Positions 8,021 through 20,065 are shown, counted from the first letter of the stretch. The stretch: 25,553 nucleotides of DNA from Larix sibirica (GCA_004151065.3 NWUY0300009223.1:46059-71611); one strand, 5' to 3'. Numbers and translations: made by a program. Notes: generated from the sequence alone by a model not told the origin.

Positions 8021-8914
8021 GATGATTAATGTGCTTAAGACTTTTCACAAATGTCATACCTCTGGTATGTCCAATGCAGGATGGTTGTTCAATTGCCATT
8101 TCCGTACAATTAATATGGATATATATGAGAGATGAGGGACATGATTGTTTTTTTCACTTGTTGCATACCTAAACCTCTGGCCGTGACGGGAGTCGGATTA
8201 CACAATAGGACGGGCTTTGTTTACATGATTTTAACCTGCATAACCATGCCAGATTACAAGAAGACATGCATAAGGGGGTTTTTATACATATCAAGGACTC
8301 CATCAATTTCACGTCATAGCTTTTTGTTCTATCAATTGTCATCTCATTGGCCTACAAAGCTAAAATTTTTGAAGGCCTCTGATGGGAAAATGTCGGGGCT
8401 CCGAGGGAACAGAAACAAATCCACCAAGAGACGAACAGAAACTTTTGGAGATGCCCAACCAGACAAAACACTGCAGGATTGTCAGGAATTTGGACACATT
8501 GAAGGAGGAAAGACGTGCTTCTTTCTCTCCAATGAAAACTAGCTTGACGACAATTTCCTGCGACATGTCGAATCTCTTGTCAAAATGGTTGGATACTTAT
8601 TCTATTACCCACGTGGTTGTTGCCCTTTTTGCAATCTGCCATAACAAGTCCAGAGCGTTGGTTGAGTTTCAGTGCCATGTCCTTTCTTGCTTCAATGCTT
8701 CAAAGTTGTTTGCCTGTATGTCTTCCATTTTCTTTTAACCTCACCCAACCCTGCCTGCAAGGGATTCGAGAATCTTTTATTACCCTGTTGTCACAACAGT
8801 ATGAAAGTCCTCCAACATTCCAGTACCATGGCCTGTTGGCTTTCCTAAATTCTACGGTAGAAAATCTCCTCTTCTGTGAATTACGTTATCGAGTTCCCCA
8901 TTAAAGCCAGGCAA
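8021..8914. other. No supported gene; possible transcribed region
   Basis: This stretch is less AT-rich than its surroundings and carries overlapping frames in two plus-strand phases (8132-8542, 8382-8738, 8617-8904). None shows a domain I recognise and they compete with one another. A short perfect hairpin CATACC-TCT-GGTATG lies at 8055-8069, directly followed by a splice-acceptor-like CCAATGCAGG. It could be exon material of a spliced non-coding transcript, such as the pri-miRNA, or unrelated. Confidence 0.35.
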
Positions 8915-9113
8915 CATCATGCAGAAACTTTGACATGTTATGTCGTGGTACAGCTCTGACTATACAGTAGCACTTTGACCTTATCTAACACAGGACTAGA
9001 ACTTTGATCCTGTATAGCACAGAAAGGCATCGTGCAGGGGCTTTGACATGTTATGTGATGCTAAAGGTCTCACTATGTGGTAGAACTTTGACCCTATACA
9101 ACACAGAACACCG
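8915..9113 (+). repeat. Tandem repeat, period 113 bp, with internal CTTTGACC sub-repeats
   Basis: CATCATGCAGAAACTTTGACATGTTATG at 8915 recurs, diverged, as CATCGTGCAGG...CTTTGACATGTTATG at 9028. Inside and after each unit a shorter block, xACTTTGAxCxTxTAxxxCACAG, appears at about 8971, 8999 and 9084. The block contains TTGACC at 8975-8980 and 9088-9093 and TTGAC at 8930-8934 and 9043-9047, the core of WRKY-binding W-boxes. Coding is unlikely. Confidence 0.7.
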
Positions 9114-9577
9114 ATTGAAGTAAGAACCTCTGCCATAGTGGTTGGCAGATGGAAAGCAGTGGATGTCCACGTCCTTGCAACCTTTCGAAAAGGCAAACTT
9201 AACTTTTTGTTATTCTTTATTAATAATTTACTGTTTTGTTGTCCTTTGTTTTGTTGAAACATCTAAAGTTTTAGGCCGTTTTAGAATCGCTCAAAAAAAT
9301 ACCCGAATATGGATTCTATTGTATAACTTTATTTTATGTTATAAAATGATTATTTTGAAAATCTGAAATTCTGAATTTCTCTGAAACGGATCAAAATTTT
9401 CAAAATATCATATAATATAAATCCCAAGCGTCCAAGTGTAAATTTTCTCCATTAGTTTTTAACCAGAATTCATAAAAGAAAAGACAAGTTTTGTAGCTTA
9501 TTGCTTTACCAGCTCTTAAAGCAGATATGCTTGAACCTCGCCTTCTAAACATCATATAGTTTAAATTTCCACCATGA
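9114..9577. other. Gene-free AT-rich stretch
   Basis: Short frames on both strands (9142-9366 plus, 8996-9262 minus) overlap and have no recognisable domain. Nothing else is identifiable. Confidence 0.4.
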
Positions 9578-9655
9578 TCTTCATATCAGATGTCTAAATT
9601 CCAAGCAAGTTCTTCATATCAGATGTCTAAATTCCAAGCAAGTTCTTCATATCAG
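9578..9655 (+). repeat. 33-bp tandem repeat, 2.4 copies
   Basis: The unit TCTTCATATCAGATGTCTAA continuing ATTCCAAGCAAGT starts at 9578 and 9611, with a partial third at 9644. The two full units are identical, so the minisatellite is recent. Confidence 0.9.
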
Positions 9656-9818
9656 TATAGATGGTTAGAAATATATGTTTCCAGTACGAAGTTCCAGCAC
9701 AGTTTAGTTTCAAGGCTTTTATTTACCCAAAAGTAAATTTCAATTATGATATGATAAGCAGTTTGACAATGTATATTCAAACTATTTCATTTTTAATATC
9801 ATTATAGTTTAAATTTAA

Positions 9819-9819
9819 N
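9819..9819. other. Single N at the duplication junction
   Basis: One N lies exactly between copy 1 and copy 2 of the 7.64 kb segment, where copy 2 has an A at the matching site (17464). A one-base gap exactly at a duplication boundary points to contig joining rather than sequenced DNA. Confidence 0.97.
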
Positions 9820-10394
9820 AGATTTGATCCCTCTCGGTGCTTGGTAGATCCCTAGTTAAGATGGATCTATGCTGGTTAATAATTAATACGATGGTATGTT
9901 AGGCCACTCGTAAAGGTTCAATGCCTAAAAAATATAAATAAGGTAATGGAGCTAGTAACTTATAGTCAATGATTTGACCTATTTTCAATGATGCATCGTT
10001 GGAATCCAACAATTTAGCTAAATTCACTTAGAAATTAGTTGAAATTGTTGTTCTTTATTTCATAGATAGAATTAAAAACGTTAAAAACCATCAAAGCATC
10101 CATATGCAATCCTAACCCAAAAAATCATGATTATATCAAAACAAAATCAAAATTGCCAGATTCATGTGAAAAATGGCGGTAATGCCTCCCACAAAAAAGA
10201 TTCCAAATAGAAAATGTTGGTTGTTTATCCTCTCCCTATGGTAATCAACCAAATATAAATTGTGGGTGATTTTGACGTTAGAGTACCCTCATATTGTGTG
10301 GTTTCATTTGGGGTTTACAATATTGTTGTGCATAGGATAAACTTTATACGAAACACACCAACTTTTAGGCAAGACTAACATCTTTGAGTAATAT

Positions 10395-12335
10395 GGATCA
10401 TGGTTCCACTTAGAACTCCAATCTACTCATGGTTGTAAGGATGTTTTACGAGGTCTCCAAATTCAGACCCGTGACCTTAAAAAGCCCTGAATTGCACTAG
10501 ATATTAGAACCATGGATCCTTGACATAGACCATGGTTCCACTTGAAACTTTGATCTACTTAATCCTTTTGTGTACTCCAAGGGTTTTATGGGGTCTCCAA
10601 ATCAACCCATTACCTTATATATCCCTAAAACACACTAGATTGATTGGAACCATTGATCCCTAACATGGGTCATGCTTCCACCCAAAGCTCCAATCTATGC
10701 ATGGTTTCAACATGCCTCAAGAGTTTTGCAAGGTCTCTTAATTAATCCATGAACATAGAGAAACCCAAAGTGCACAAGATCGATCGCAACCATGGAACTT
10801 GACATAAATCATGATTCCACCCAAAAATCCAATTTGTAAACGGTTGAATTATGCCCCAAGGGTTTTTATGGGTCTCTAAATTAACCTATTACCTTGGAAA
10901 AACCCAAAATGCCCTTAATCGATTGGAACTTTGGATCCATGACATGGATCATGGTTCCATCGAGAACCTCAATTTGCTTATAGTTTTAACATGCCTTGAG
11001 GATTTTATGGGGTCATTGAATTGACCCATAAACTCAAAAAATCCTAAAATGCACTAGATTAATCAAAACCATGGATCCTTGGCATAGATCATGTTTCCAC
11101 CTAAAACTCCAATATGTTCATGGTTTTAGCATGCCCCAAGGATTTTGTGGGGTTTCCAAATTGATCCATGACTTCACAAAAACCTTAAATACACCAAACC
11201 AATTCGAACTATGGATCATGCTTCTACCTAGGAATTCTAATCTGCTCATGGTTTTTGCATGCCCCAAGGGTTTTGCGAGGTCTCCAAATTGACCAATGAC
11301 CTTAGAAAAAGTTGAAACACCCCAAATTAATTGAAACCAAGGATCCCCAACATGGATCATGATGCTACCCAAAACTCTAATTTGCACATGGTTTTAATAT
11401 GCCCCAAGTGTTTTACAAGGTCTCCAAATTGACCCATGACTTAAGAAACACTTGGAACACACTAGATCGATAAGAACCATGGATCCTTGACATGGATCAT
11501 ACTGCCACCTAGATATACAATATACACATGGTTTTAGCATCCTTGATGGGTTTTGAAATGTATCTAGATTTACACATGACCTCGAAATAACCTCAAAGAC
11601 ACCATATCAACTAAAACCATAAATCCACACCATGGATTATGCTTCCACTTAGAACTTTAGTGTGTTTACAATTTTACCATGCTATAAGGGTTTGTGGGGT
11701 CCCAAATTGATCCACGACTTTAAAGAAACCCAAAGTGCATTAGATTGGTTGGGACCATGTATCCTCGACATGGATCATGGTTCCACTTAGAACTCTAATT
11801 TATGCATGGTTTTAACACGACCCAACGGTTTTGCAATGTACCCAAATTGACCCGTGACCTTAGGAAAAAATTGTGATGGACCAGATTGATCAAAACCATG
11901 TATCCTCAACATGGATCATGGTGCCATCTAGAACTCCAATCTGCACATGGTTTTATCATGCCCCAAGGGTTTTGCATGGGTCTCCAAATTAGCCATGACC
12001 TCAAGAAAGCCTTGCCACGCACTAGCTTGATTAAAACCAAGGATCCTCAACATGGATCATTATGCCACCCAAAACTCCAATTTGCTAACACCATGCATTA
12101 AGGGTTTTGCGGGGTCTCCAAATTACCCATGCCACAAAAAAACCCTACGACACATCAAATCAATTAGAACCATGGATCCCAAACGTGGATCATGGTGTCA
12201 CCAAAAATTCCAATCCGCTCACGGTTTAGCATGCCCCCTCCAAATTGACCATGACCATATAATTACCTCAAACACATTAGAGTGATGGGAACCATGGATC
12301 CTCATCATGGATTACGGTAAGCATGATGGTTTCCA
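10395..12335 (+). repeat. 140-bp degenerate tandem array, copy 2
   Basis: Same array as at 2750-4690, with the same unit boundaries shifted by 7645 bp and no variation in unit number or sequence that I can see. A real duplication of an unstable array would be expected to drift, which again favours an assembly duplicate. Confidence 0.9.
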
Positions 12336-12894
12336 TAATGGTTAATCATTATGTAGATGCTTTTGGAATTTCATTGTGTTGAAGTTTAGAAACGATCAAT
12401 GTTTCAAGTGGATACTCCACCCATCATTATATAGTAATTGAGAAATAGTCATTTGGGCTCTAGGCTTAGATAGAAGGAAACAAAGATGGCCATTAGAAGG
12501 AAATATTTAATACGAACAAGAATTGGGTGATGATTGAATGAATAATTAAGGGAAAGTTCATCTAAAACAAGGATACAATAGATTAGATGAAACTATAAAT
12601 GAAGGAAACATATACAAATGTTAAGGAGGAATGATTGTAATTAACTAGAAACAAAATAACAAGAAGAAATGAATGAATCACATAAAAAAAAGTGGGGTGG
12701 GGAATGAATGAACAATGAGGAGGGGGATGGGGTAGGGAAGGTGAAGATAACCGATAATAATATGAGGAGAGGAGATATCAAATGAGTTAATGGCCTAAAC
12801 GATGGATTAAGGATTTCAAAAGATCAACTCAATTTATAACCACCTTTATGATTAAAATTGTTTTAGTGTTTGTCTATTTCTAGAGCTTCTAAAA

Positions 12895-12978
12895 CACCAA
12901 AATGTACTAGATTGATTCGACCCATAAATTTGATAGCACCAAAATGTACTAGATTAATTCCACTCATAGATTTGATAG
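12895..12978 (+). repeat. 42-bp tandem duplication, copy 2
   Basis: Identical to 5250-5333, in the same position relative to the hairpin. Confidence 0.75.
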
Positions 12979-13284
12979 GTCAATCCAATACTCTAATTTA
13001 TGAAAAACATTATCCACCCAATGGAAATCCTACCTAAATTCTTAAAATTAAATGTAAAACAAGTTGAAACCAAACAATTTACTCTTAGTGTCACTTCAAA
13101 ATTAAAGCTACCTATCACTTCTTCATTCTACTCATAGTGTTCACCTCCCAAAGATAAACCCAAAATCATATTTAAATCATGCTTCTTAATGCCTAAATAG
13201 ATTGAATGAATGTTTAAGATAAACGTTTTTATGTAAGTTAGGCATTGTTTGGTGGATTTTGGGTGGCAAAGATTAATGGGTCTA

Positions 13285-13380
13285 TGTTATGTGATAGGAT
13301 AAATAAATAATGTATTTTCCTTCACCCATAAAGGTTATGACACGTCACGTGTCTAAGTACTTGTGATACGTGTCAAAGCA
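13285..13380 (+). promoter_or_regulatory. ABRE/G-box cluster upstream of MIR162, copy 2
   Basis: GACACGT at 13339-13345, G-box CACGTG at 13346-13351, and ACGTGTC at 13347-13353 and 13368-13374, as in copy 1. This copy is the one continuous with unique downstream sequence, so it is the better reference for promoter work. Confidence 0.5.
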
Positions 13381-13461
13381 TTGAACCATTTGTGCGTTGT
13401 GGAGAGGGCATCATTCACTGTCTCGGGAATAGTAAAAACTAGATCACGGATCTCGGGTGCC

Positions 13462-13512
13462 ATGTGCGGAAGGAGAAGAGAGCTGAAGCGAGAGGACATG
13501 CGGTATATTTAG
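13462..13512 (+). CDS. Small upstream ORF near pri-miR162 (16 aa), copy 2
   Basis: Same 16-residue Arg/Lys-rich frame as at 5817-5867, with the same doubt about whether it is transcribed or translated. Confidence 0.2.
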   Translation: MCGRRRELKREDMRYI

Positions 13513-13574
13513 GTATCCGAGTGGGCGCAAGTGGAATCGATCAGTGGCGGGACGAACTCAGGGGTGGGCGATTT

Positions 13575-13674
13575 CAGACGCTTGGCAGCCTGGATGCAAA
13601 GGGTTTACCGACCATGGCCACGGGCCGCTTGGTCTCAGTCGATAAACCTCTGCATCCAGATTGTTTGGAATCTG
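13575..13674 (+). ncRNA. MIR162: MIR162 microRNA precursor hairpin, copy 2
   Basis: Mature miR162 lies at 13639-13659 and the predicted star at about 13592-13613, with the same stem, mismatches and loop as copy 1. If the 7.64 kb duplication is an artefact, the genome has one MIR162 gene here, and this copy, joined to unique flanking sequence, is the one to keep. If real, it is a tandem MIR162 pair with doubled dosage. Confidence 0.95.
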
Positions 13675-14645
13675 TTACTTCTCTCTCTTCATTATTCTCT
13701 TTCAATAAAGGCACAATGCCCCGGTTCGTTTCTCGGTGGAGGCATTCTGTGTGTTTTATTCTGATTATGATGATGACACCTCTTCCTGTGCATGCAGGAA
13801 CTGCAGATTCTTACGTTAGGGTTTTGTGCTTCTGGGAGCTTTATGACCGGTGCCTTGGGCTTTCAATTTTTGGGTTTTGTTTTTATCTGAGGTTTCTGGT
13901 ATAAATTTAAAATTTAAAAGAAGATACTGACAGCAATAGGTTTTTTCTTTTTCTCTTCATGCTTTCGATCTGTTAGGTTTCTTCTTATTCTGCATGCATC
14001 GCTGTTATTACTGAACAGTTTTAAGAATTTAGGATATGATTGAGTCTGTTAAAGAATGTTAAGCAGTTTTGCCTGGTGGAATTAAGTGCGGCTGTGTTTG
14101 AAGTTCCATTGATGCTGTAGCAATGTGATTTGGACATTTTCTCAGTGCTTTCTGTAGTGGAATGTTTATGCTGGACCCCACGGTTGAATGTATCTGTTTT
14201 AATTTATATGGGTTGGCTAGGGTTTCTAGGGTTTGAGGAGGCGATGGAAAGGTTTGGTTTCTGCAGGAGATTGAAAAGGGGTGGAAGAAATAATGAGACC
14301 CCTGGGAAGTAGCCTCTATAGGGTATTGAACATGGTGTTAATGAATTATTTGTATCTTGTGTGCACTCTGTAATGGTGCGTAAGGTTACGAGGTAAACGC
14401 TGTCAAAACCCTAGTTAGTGATTGTATATTTATTTGTTTGTGTTCGTGGGTTGTTTGATTAGCCTCTGTATTTGTTGTTCGAAGCAAATTAAATCAAACA
14501 AGCAGCAGCCAACGACTATTCATTTGCTAGTAAGGTTGGTGGATTCTTGAGACAATCCACTTTGGCCGTGGTCTGCATCATTCCAAAGGCATGAAGACAG
14601 CAGACAGCTGCAAACAATGAATAAAGTTAGTGTTATTGGAAGTAC
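13675..14645 (+). ncRNA. Putative downstream part of pri-miR162, copy 2
   Basis: Counterpart of 6030-7000, with the same telo-box motifs, acceptor-like sites and AATAAA signals. Transcript ends are unknown. Confidence 0.4.
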
Positions 14646-15559
14646 ATTTAAAATATATTTTAGGTTAGATTTTTCCAGTTTGACATAATTGCGAGTGAAT
14701 TTTTGGCTGTAAATGCGTGAGTTTTAAACATTTAAAATTAACGTTTGAACAACGTCAGAGTTATTCTCAGGTGACAATTTTAGCCAGTTAGTTGTTTTGA
14801 GTAAGTAAAATAATTTTTTAGACATTGTGGCCTTCTGTTCTGCGTTACCAAGTTTTAGGGTTTGATGTTCAACCTTTGACTCTGAGAAAGCTAAGCTGGC
14901 TTTCTGTAAAAGTGTCGTGCTTTTGTGGTTGTGGGTCCTCTTGCTTGTGGTCGCCATGAGTGATGGAACATAATAATTGCAACTCTGGTCACTACATTAT
15001 ATATGTAGGGTTCATTCTACATTGATACTCTCCTCTTCCGCTTAAATTATTGTTTAGGTTTGGGAAACAGATACTTGCCTGAAAGGGATTTTTGTTTGTT
15101 TCTGTTCAATGCATATGCTGAAAAGCTCTACTTTTTGTCTCATCATCTTAGTGGGTAGAAATGCCGAACTTTTTATGCAATCAGACAAAATATTACAGGA
15201 CTACCATGGTTGTCTATTTCAATGGGTTGTAAGGACACGGGGTATATCATCTCCTGCCCCGTTTAGATGTAACTTTCTACAATTGGATCTTCAGTAGGGG
15301 AAAAACCTGGGCCTGGTTACTAAAACGAGAGTGATGTGAATTCAAATCAAATTTAGTCGCAAATCAAATTATTAATCCCATCCCAATTGTTGAACACACT
15401 AATATTTTAATTAATTATAATCTTCAGCGAATTGGCCATTTTCGTTTATTTTAAAAAACTACCCATTTTTTTGGTTTTGGGCATGGAAATTGGTTTTTGT
15501 TTTAAGAGAGCTTTTGAAGAATGCATTGAGAATCAAGTTGCAGTCCTATATAGGGTTTT

Positions 15560-15665
15560 TTTAAAGAAAAAAAGCCCATAGCCCATACAGAATTGAGAAT
15601 CAAACCTGGATAGTCGTATAAATTCTCTGTGTATCACAACCCATTAGTCCATAAAACTCACTATT
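15560..15665 (-). mobile_element. Candidate tRNA-derived SINE head, copy 2
   Basis: Counterpart of 7915-8020. Box A-like is at 15651-15640 and box B-like at 15606-15597 on the minus strand, with the T-run downstream. Confidence 0.35.
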
Positions 15666-16559
15666 GATGATTAATGTGCTTAAGACTTTTCACAAATGTC
15701 ATACCTCTGGTATGTCCAATGCAGGATGGTTGTTCAATTGCCATTTCCGTACAATTAATATGGATATATATGAGAGATGAGGGACATGATTGTTTTTTTC
15801 ACTTGTTGCATACCTAAACCTCTGGCCGTGACGGGAGTCGGATTACACAATAGGACGGGCTTTGTTTACATGATTTTAACCTGCATAACCATGCCAGATT
15901 ACAAGAAGACATGCATAAGGGGGTTTTTATACATATCAAGGACTCCATCAATTTCACGTCATAGCTTTTTGTTCTATCAATTGTCATCTCATTGGCCTAC
16001 AAAGCTAAAATTTTTGAAGGCCTCTGATGGGAAAATGTCGGGGCTCCGAGGGAACAGAAACAAATCCACCAAGAGACGAACAGAAACTTTTGGAGATGCC
16101 CAACCAGACAAAACACTGCAGGATTGTCAGGAATTTGGACACATTGAAGGAGGAAAGACGTGCTTCTTTCTCTCCAATGAAAACTAGCTTGACGACAATT
16201 TCCTGCGACATGTCGAATCTCTTGTCAAAATGGTTGGATACTTATTCTATTACCCACGTGGTTGTTGCCCTTTTTGCAATCTGCCATAACAAGTCCAGAG
16301 CGTTGGTTGAGTTTCAGTGCCATGTCCTTTCTTGCTTCAATGCTTCAAAGTTGTTTGCCTGTATGTCTTCCATTTTCTTTTAACCTCACCCAACCCTGCC
16401 TGCAAGGGATTCGAGAATCTTTTATTACCCTGTTGTCACAACAGTATGAAAGTCCTCCAACATTCCAGTACCATGGCCTGTTGGCTTTCCTAAATTCTAC
16501 GGTAGAAAATCTCCTCTTCTGTGAATTACGTTATCGAGTTCCCCATTAAAGCCAGGCAA

Positions 16560-16758
16560 CATCATGCAGAAACTTTGACATGTTATGTCGTGGTACAGCT
16601 CTGACTATACAGTAGCACTTTGACCTTATCTAACACAGGACTAGAACTTTGATCCTGTATAGCACAGAAAGGCATCGTGCAGGGGCTTTGACATGTTATG
16701 TGATGCTAAAGGTCTCACTATGTGGTAGAACTTTGACCCTATACAACACAGAACACCG
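16560..16758 (+). repeat. 113-bp tandem repeat with W-box cores, copy 2
   Basis: Counterpart of 8915-9113, with identical sub-repeats. Confidence 0.7.
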
Positions 16759-17222
16759 ATTGAAGTAAGAACCTCTGCCATAGTGGTTGGCAGATGGAAA
16801 GCAGTGGATGTCCACGTCCTTGCAACCTTTCGAAAAGGCAAACTTAACTTTTTGTTATTCTTTATTAATAATTTACTGTTTTGTTGTCCTTTGTTTTGTT
16901 GAAACATCTAAAGTTTTAGGCCGTTTTAGAATCGCTCAAAAAAATACCCGAATATGGATTCTATTGTATAACTTTATTTTATGTTATAAAATGATTATTT
17001 TGAAAATCTGAAATTCTGAATTTCTCTGAAACGGATCAAAATTTTCAAAATATCATATAATATAAATCCCAAGCGTCCAAGTGTAAATTTTCTCCATTAG
17101 TTTTTAACCAGAATTCATAAAAGAAAAGACAAGTTTTGTAGCTTATTGCTTTACCAGCTCTTAAAGCAGATATGCTTGAACCTCGCCTTCTAAACATCAT
17201 ATAGTTTAAATTTCCACCATGA

Positions 17223-17300
17223 TCTTCATATCAGATGTCTAAATTCCAAGCAAGTTCTTCATATCAGATGTCTAAATTCCAAGCAAGTTCTTCATATCAG
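17223..17300 (+). repeat. 33-bp tandem repeat, copy 2
   Basis: Counterpart of 9578-9655 with the same number of units (2.4). Confidence 0.9.
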
Positions 17301-17463
17301 TATAGATGGTTAGAAATATATGTTTCCAGTACGAAGTTCCAGCACAGTTTAGTTTCAAGGCTTTTATTTACCCAAAAGTAAATTTCAATTATGATATGAT
17401 AAGCAGTTTGACAATGTATATTCAAACTATTTCATTTTTAATATCATTATAGTTTAAATTTAA

Positions 17464-18698
17464 ACAAAAACAATTGCTGGAAATTATATCCGAAATTTCC
17501 AGTGCGGAACTTTGTCCTATTATCACTGTATTTTAACATACTAATCAGAAGTGAGATTTGAACACCTTAACAAGATCCATTATTATTCATTAAAAAACAT
17601 AATTATCAGAAATAAGTAATCTTTTTCCAGTGAATTTGAATGTAGCTTGTCAAGTTCCAACTTCATTTAAAAATTAAGAAAAATGATAATCGCTTTTTTA
17701 AAATATTAATAAAACATAAAAATCACTTGAAAATAAATATAATGAGAAATCCGAGAGTTTGAACGCTCTTTATCAAGTTTCGAAATTATCTTTAAAAACA
17801 TAATCTAGGATGACATTATCTTTGACATTATCTTTAAAAGAGTAGTTTATTTATTATAAGTTTTGTATTTTAAAGTGGGTTTTGGGTGGAATCAGGAATT
17901 TTTTTTTGGATAAAATCTAAATTTAGAAGTGTTTAAATTGTGTTTTTGAATCTATAAATAAATTCAGAAAAAAAATATGATCCAAAAAAATTATGATATA
18001 TTACTAAGGCTAATATAATAAACGATAATTAGATTTACAAATAAAATATAAAATAAGATTATTTTAGAAAAGAAAATTCAACTCTTCCTCTTGGATTTTG
18101 GTATGTCATTAAATTGCAATAGTTGGTATGTTCTTCAATTATAAAGTGTAATAGGCTTGGGTTGAAAGTGCCTTTTCACTTAATTTAAATATAGAAACAA
18201 TTTTCTAGTTGTTTGGGTCGAAAGTGCAAGTGAGTAAATATATAAACAATTTCCAGATGGTTGACTATAATAGGGATTATAGTGTATTGAAAAGCTCACA
18301 AAACACTAGTGATTTAGTAGAGTGGTAATTCATCCAAAGATTAGATGATGAAATAGGATGTATAAATGATTTTCTTTTACTTAAAAGATTTTTATCTACT
18401 TAAAAGTTCAGTTCAGGTGAGGTAGGATGAAATAAAATATAAATGATTTTCTTTTATCTAAAAGAAGATTTTTATTTATTTCTAATTTTTATTAAACCAT
18501 GAAAATTAGGTTTAAGTTCAAATTCTACAGCTACTAAAAGAAACTTAAGAAAATATCTAATAACCCTTAAAAATATATACCAATAATTTATGGGACTTTT
18601 TCCAAATTTCTCATTTATATTTTTAAATTTATTATTATTAAAATCTAACTTATAGAAAAAAAATATTTAACAAATTTCTAAGCACACTATACGATAGA
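17464..18698. other. Very AT-rich gene-free region
   Basis: Long A/T runs, with no frame of note in any phase and no recognisable RNA. A local near-duplication of AAATGATTTTCTTTTA with neighbouring AAAGATTTTTAT occurs at about 18366-18400 and 18441-18475. Confidence 0.5.
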
Positions 18699-18794
18699 TC
18701 TCCCTAATTATCAAATCTCCCATCAAACTTTATATATCCATCACCTAGGAAAGAATTGGATTGGAAGTCATCAAAATGCTATTCTTAGTGGGCA

Positions 18795-18826
<32 letters not shown>

Positions 18827-19093
18827 TAAAATGTTGATTCGATCGTAAACTTAAAAAAATCTGACTTATTTTATTCTAAATAGTATCTTAGAAATAAAAC
18901 AAAATATTTAATAGATTTCGCCAAGTAAGAAAGAAACGATTTGATAGATTTCCCCAATAAATATACTACACAGCAAAATATATAGATATGCGCCAACCAA
19001 GAAAAGCATTGTGATAATGACTTCCAATCCACAACTCTTTTATAGTGGATGGTTCTGTAAAGTTGATGTGAGATTTGATAATTAAAGGAGGGT
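18699..19093. repeat. Inverted repeat (arms about 80-90 bp) with 224-bp spacer; possible MITE
   Basis: Arm A (18699-18780) is the reverse complement of arm B (19005-19093) at roughly 80 percent by eye. Shared blocks in arm B orientation are AGCATT, TGACTTCCAATCC, CTTT, GATGGxT, TAAAG, TTGATG and GAGATTTGATAATTA. A third, direct and more diverged partial copy is at 19241-19311 (ATGACTTCCCA ... GGAGATTTGATAACTAAGG ... CCATCTTTAT). The arrangement resembles a fold-back or MITE-like DNA element with a solo partial copy nearby. I did not find clear target-site duplications. Confidence 0.55.
18797..18828. repeat. Perfect 32-bp palindrome T(AAT)5(ATT)5A
   Basis: Five AAT units followed by five ATT units form a perfect palindrome that can extrude as a cruciform. 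It lies 16 bp inside arm A of the larger inverted repeat. Confidence 0.95.
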
Positions 19094-19240
19094 CCATCTT
19101 TATCATGTCCGTTTTCTCAACAGTACCATTATTTTAGTTTCTTCTGAAGGATTACACCAAAGTGTAATATGTGACATTTGAAAAAAAAGGCCACAACGCA
19201 AGTGGCAATTGATTGCCATATAACATCAAACAAGGACCAT

Positions 19241-19311
19241 CAATGACTTCCCATTTCCCTTTTCTATAAATTTGATTGGAGATTTGATAACTAAGGTGGG
19301 GGCCATCTTTA
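19241..19311 (+). repeat. Third partial copy of the inverted-repeat arm
   Basis: Direct, diverged copy of arm B of 18699-19093, sharing ATGACTTCC, GAGATTTGATAA and CCATCTTTAT. It lies about 200 bp downstream of arm B. Confidence 0.5.
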
Positions 19312-20065
19312 TTACATTGATATAATTTCAAGTTGTTTTGAATTCTTACTATTTTTTCAAATTTCTTTTAAAAATAATAATTATATGAATTCTTTTATTT
19401 ATTTGATTTTTTTCATTTTTTTTATAAATAATTATTATATGAAATTTTTTATTTATTTGAATATTTTGAAATTTTAAGTTAATGTTTTTCATTTATGAGA
19501 TTTAATTTTGATTTTTAAAAACATTTTAATGAATAAAAATGGTTGAAGTAAATTTTGTTCTTATCTTTACTTATATTTATTAAAATAAGATTATAATTTA
19601 AATATTAAAAAAATAATATTAATAAATATTTAAAGTTAGAAGGAAAATTGTGTAAAATATTGTTAGATTCAAAATATGTCAAAATTCAAATTTAAAAGAA
19701 ATTTATCTTAACATTTTAAAATGAATATTATATCCATAATATAGTGTAAAAAACGTCACCCTATAATTAAAGATCATTTTGGGCACATTAATACATAGAT
19801 TGTGTCTTCTTCTTAGTTTAACCCCTTTGTGTACGATGAATTATATATTAATAGTTATGTCTTCATCTAATTTCGTAGAGTCTACTACTCGCCGTATTTT
19901 GTCTTCTATTCTCTTCATATTTCATGTTTTGTAAGGTTTTGTTGAGGTTCACAATTGCAAATCAGAGAATATTTCTTTGCCATCCTCTACACCATGAAGG
20001 TCTATGATTGTTTCATCTGTTTTCTTGCTAATCATTTGCTTTGAATAAGTGCTCGTCACCTGCCC
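19312..20065. other. Very AT-rich gene-free region
   Basis: A roughly 60-bp imperfect duplication occurs at about 19366-19470 (AATAATTATATGAATTCTTTT against AATTATTATATGAAATTTTTT, each followed by ATTTATTTGA). No gene, RNA or transposon coding sequence was recognised. Confidence 0.45.

Larger units (their letters stand above)
2175..9818 (+). repeat. 7.64 kb direct duplication, copy 1
   Basis: The segment starting AGATTTGATCCCTCTCGG and ending AGTTTAAATTTAA recurs in the same orientation exactly 7645 bp downstream. I compared many stretches (140-bp array, microRNA region, tandem repeats, both ends) and found no difference. All open frames and their translations also correspond one to one. Copy 1 is bounded by N on both sides (2172-2174 and 9819). 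This suggests one contig was placed twice rather than a real tandem duplication. Confidence 0.97.
9820..17463 (+). repeat. 7.64 kb direct duplication, copy 2
   Basis: This is the second copy of 2175-9818, offset by 7645 bp and identical wherever I compared it. Unlike copy 1 it runs without a gap into unique sequence at 17464 onward, so this is probably the genuine placement. Confidence 0.97.

Noticed and set aside
8132-8904. Three overlapping plus-strand frames of 95-136 codons
   Set aside because: No recognisable domain, mutual overlap in different phases and no supporting splice structure; their repetition at 15777-16549 reflects the 7.64 kb duplication, not conservation.
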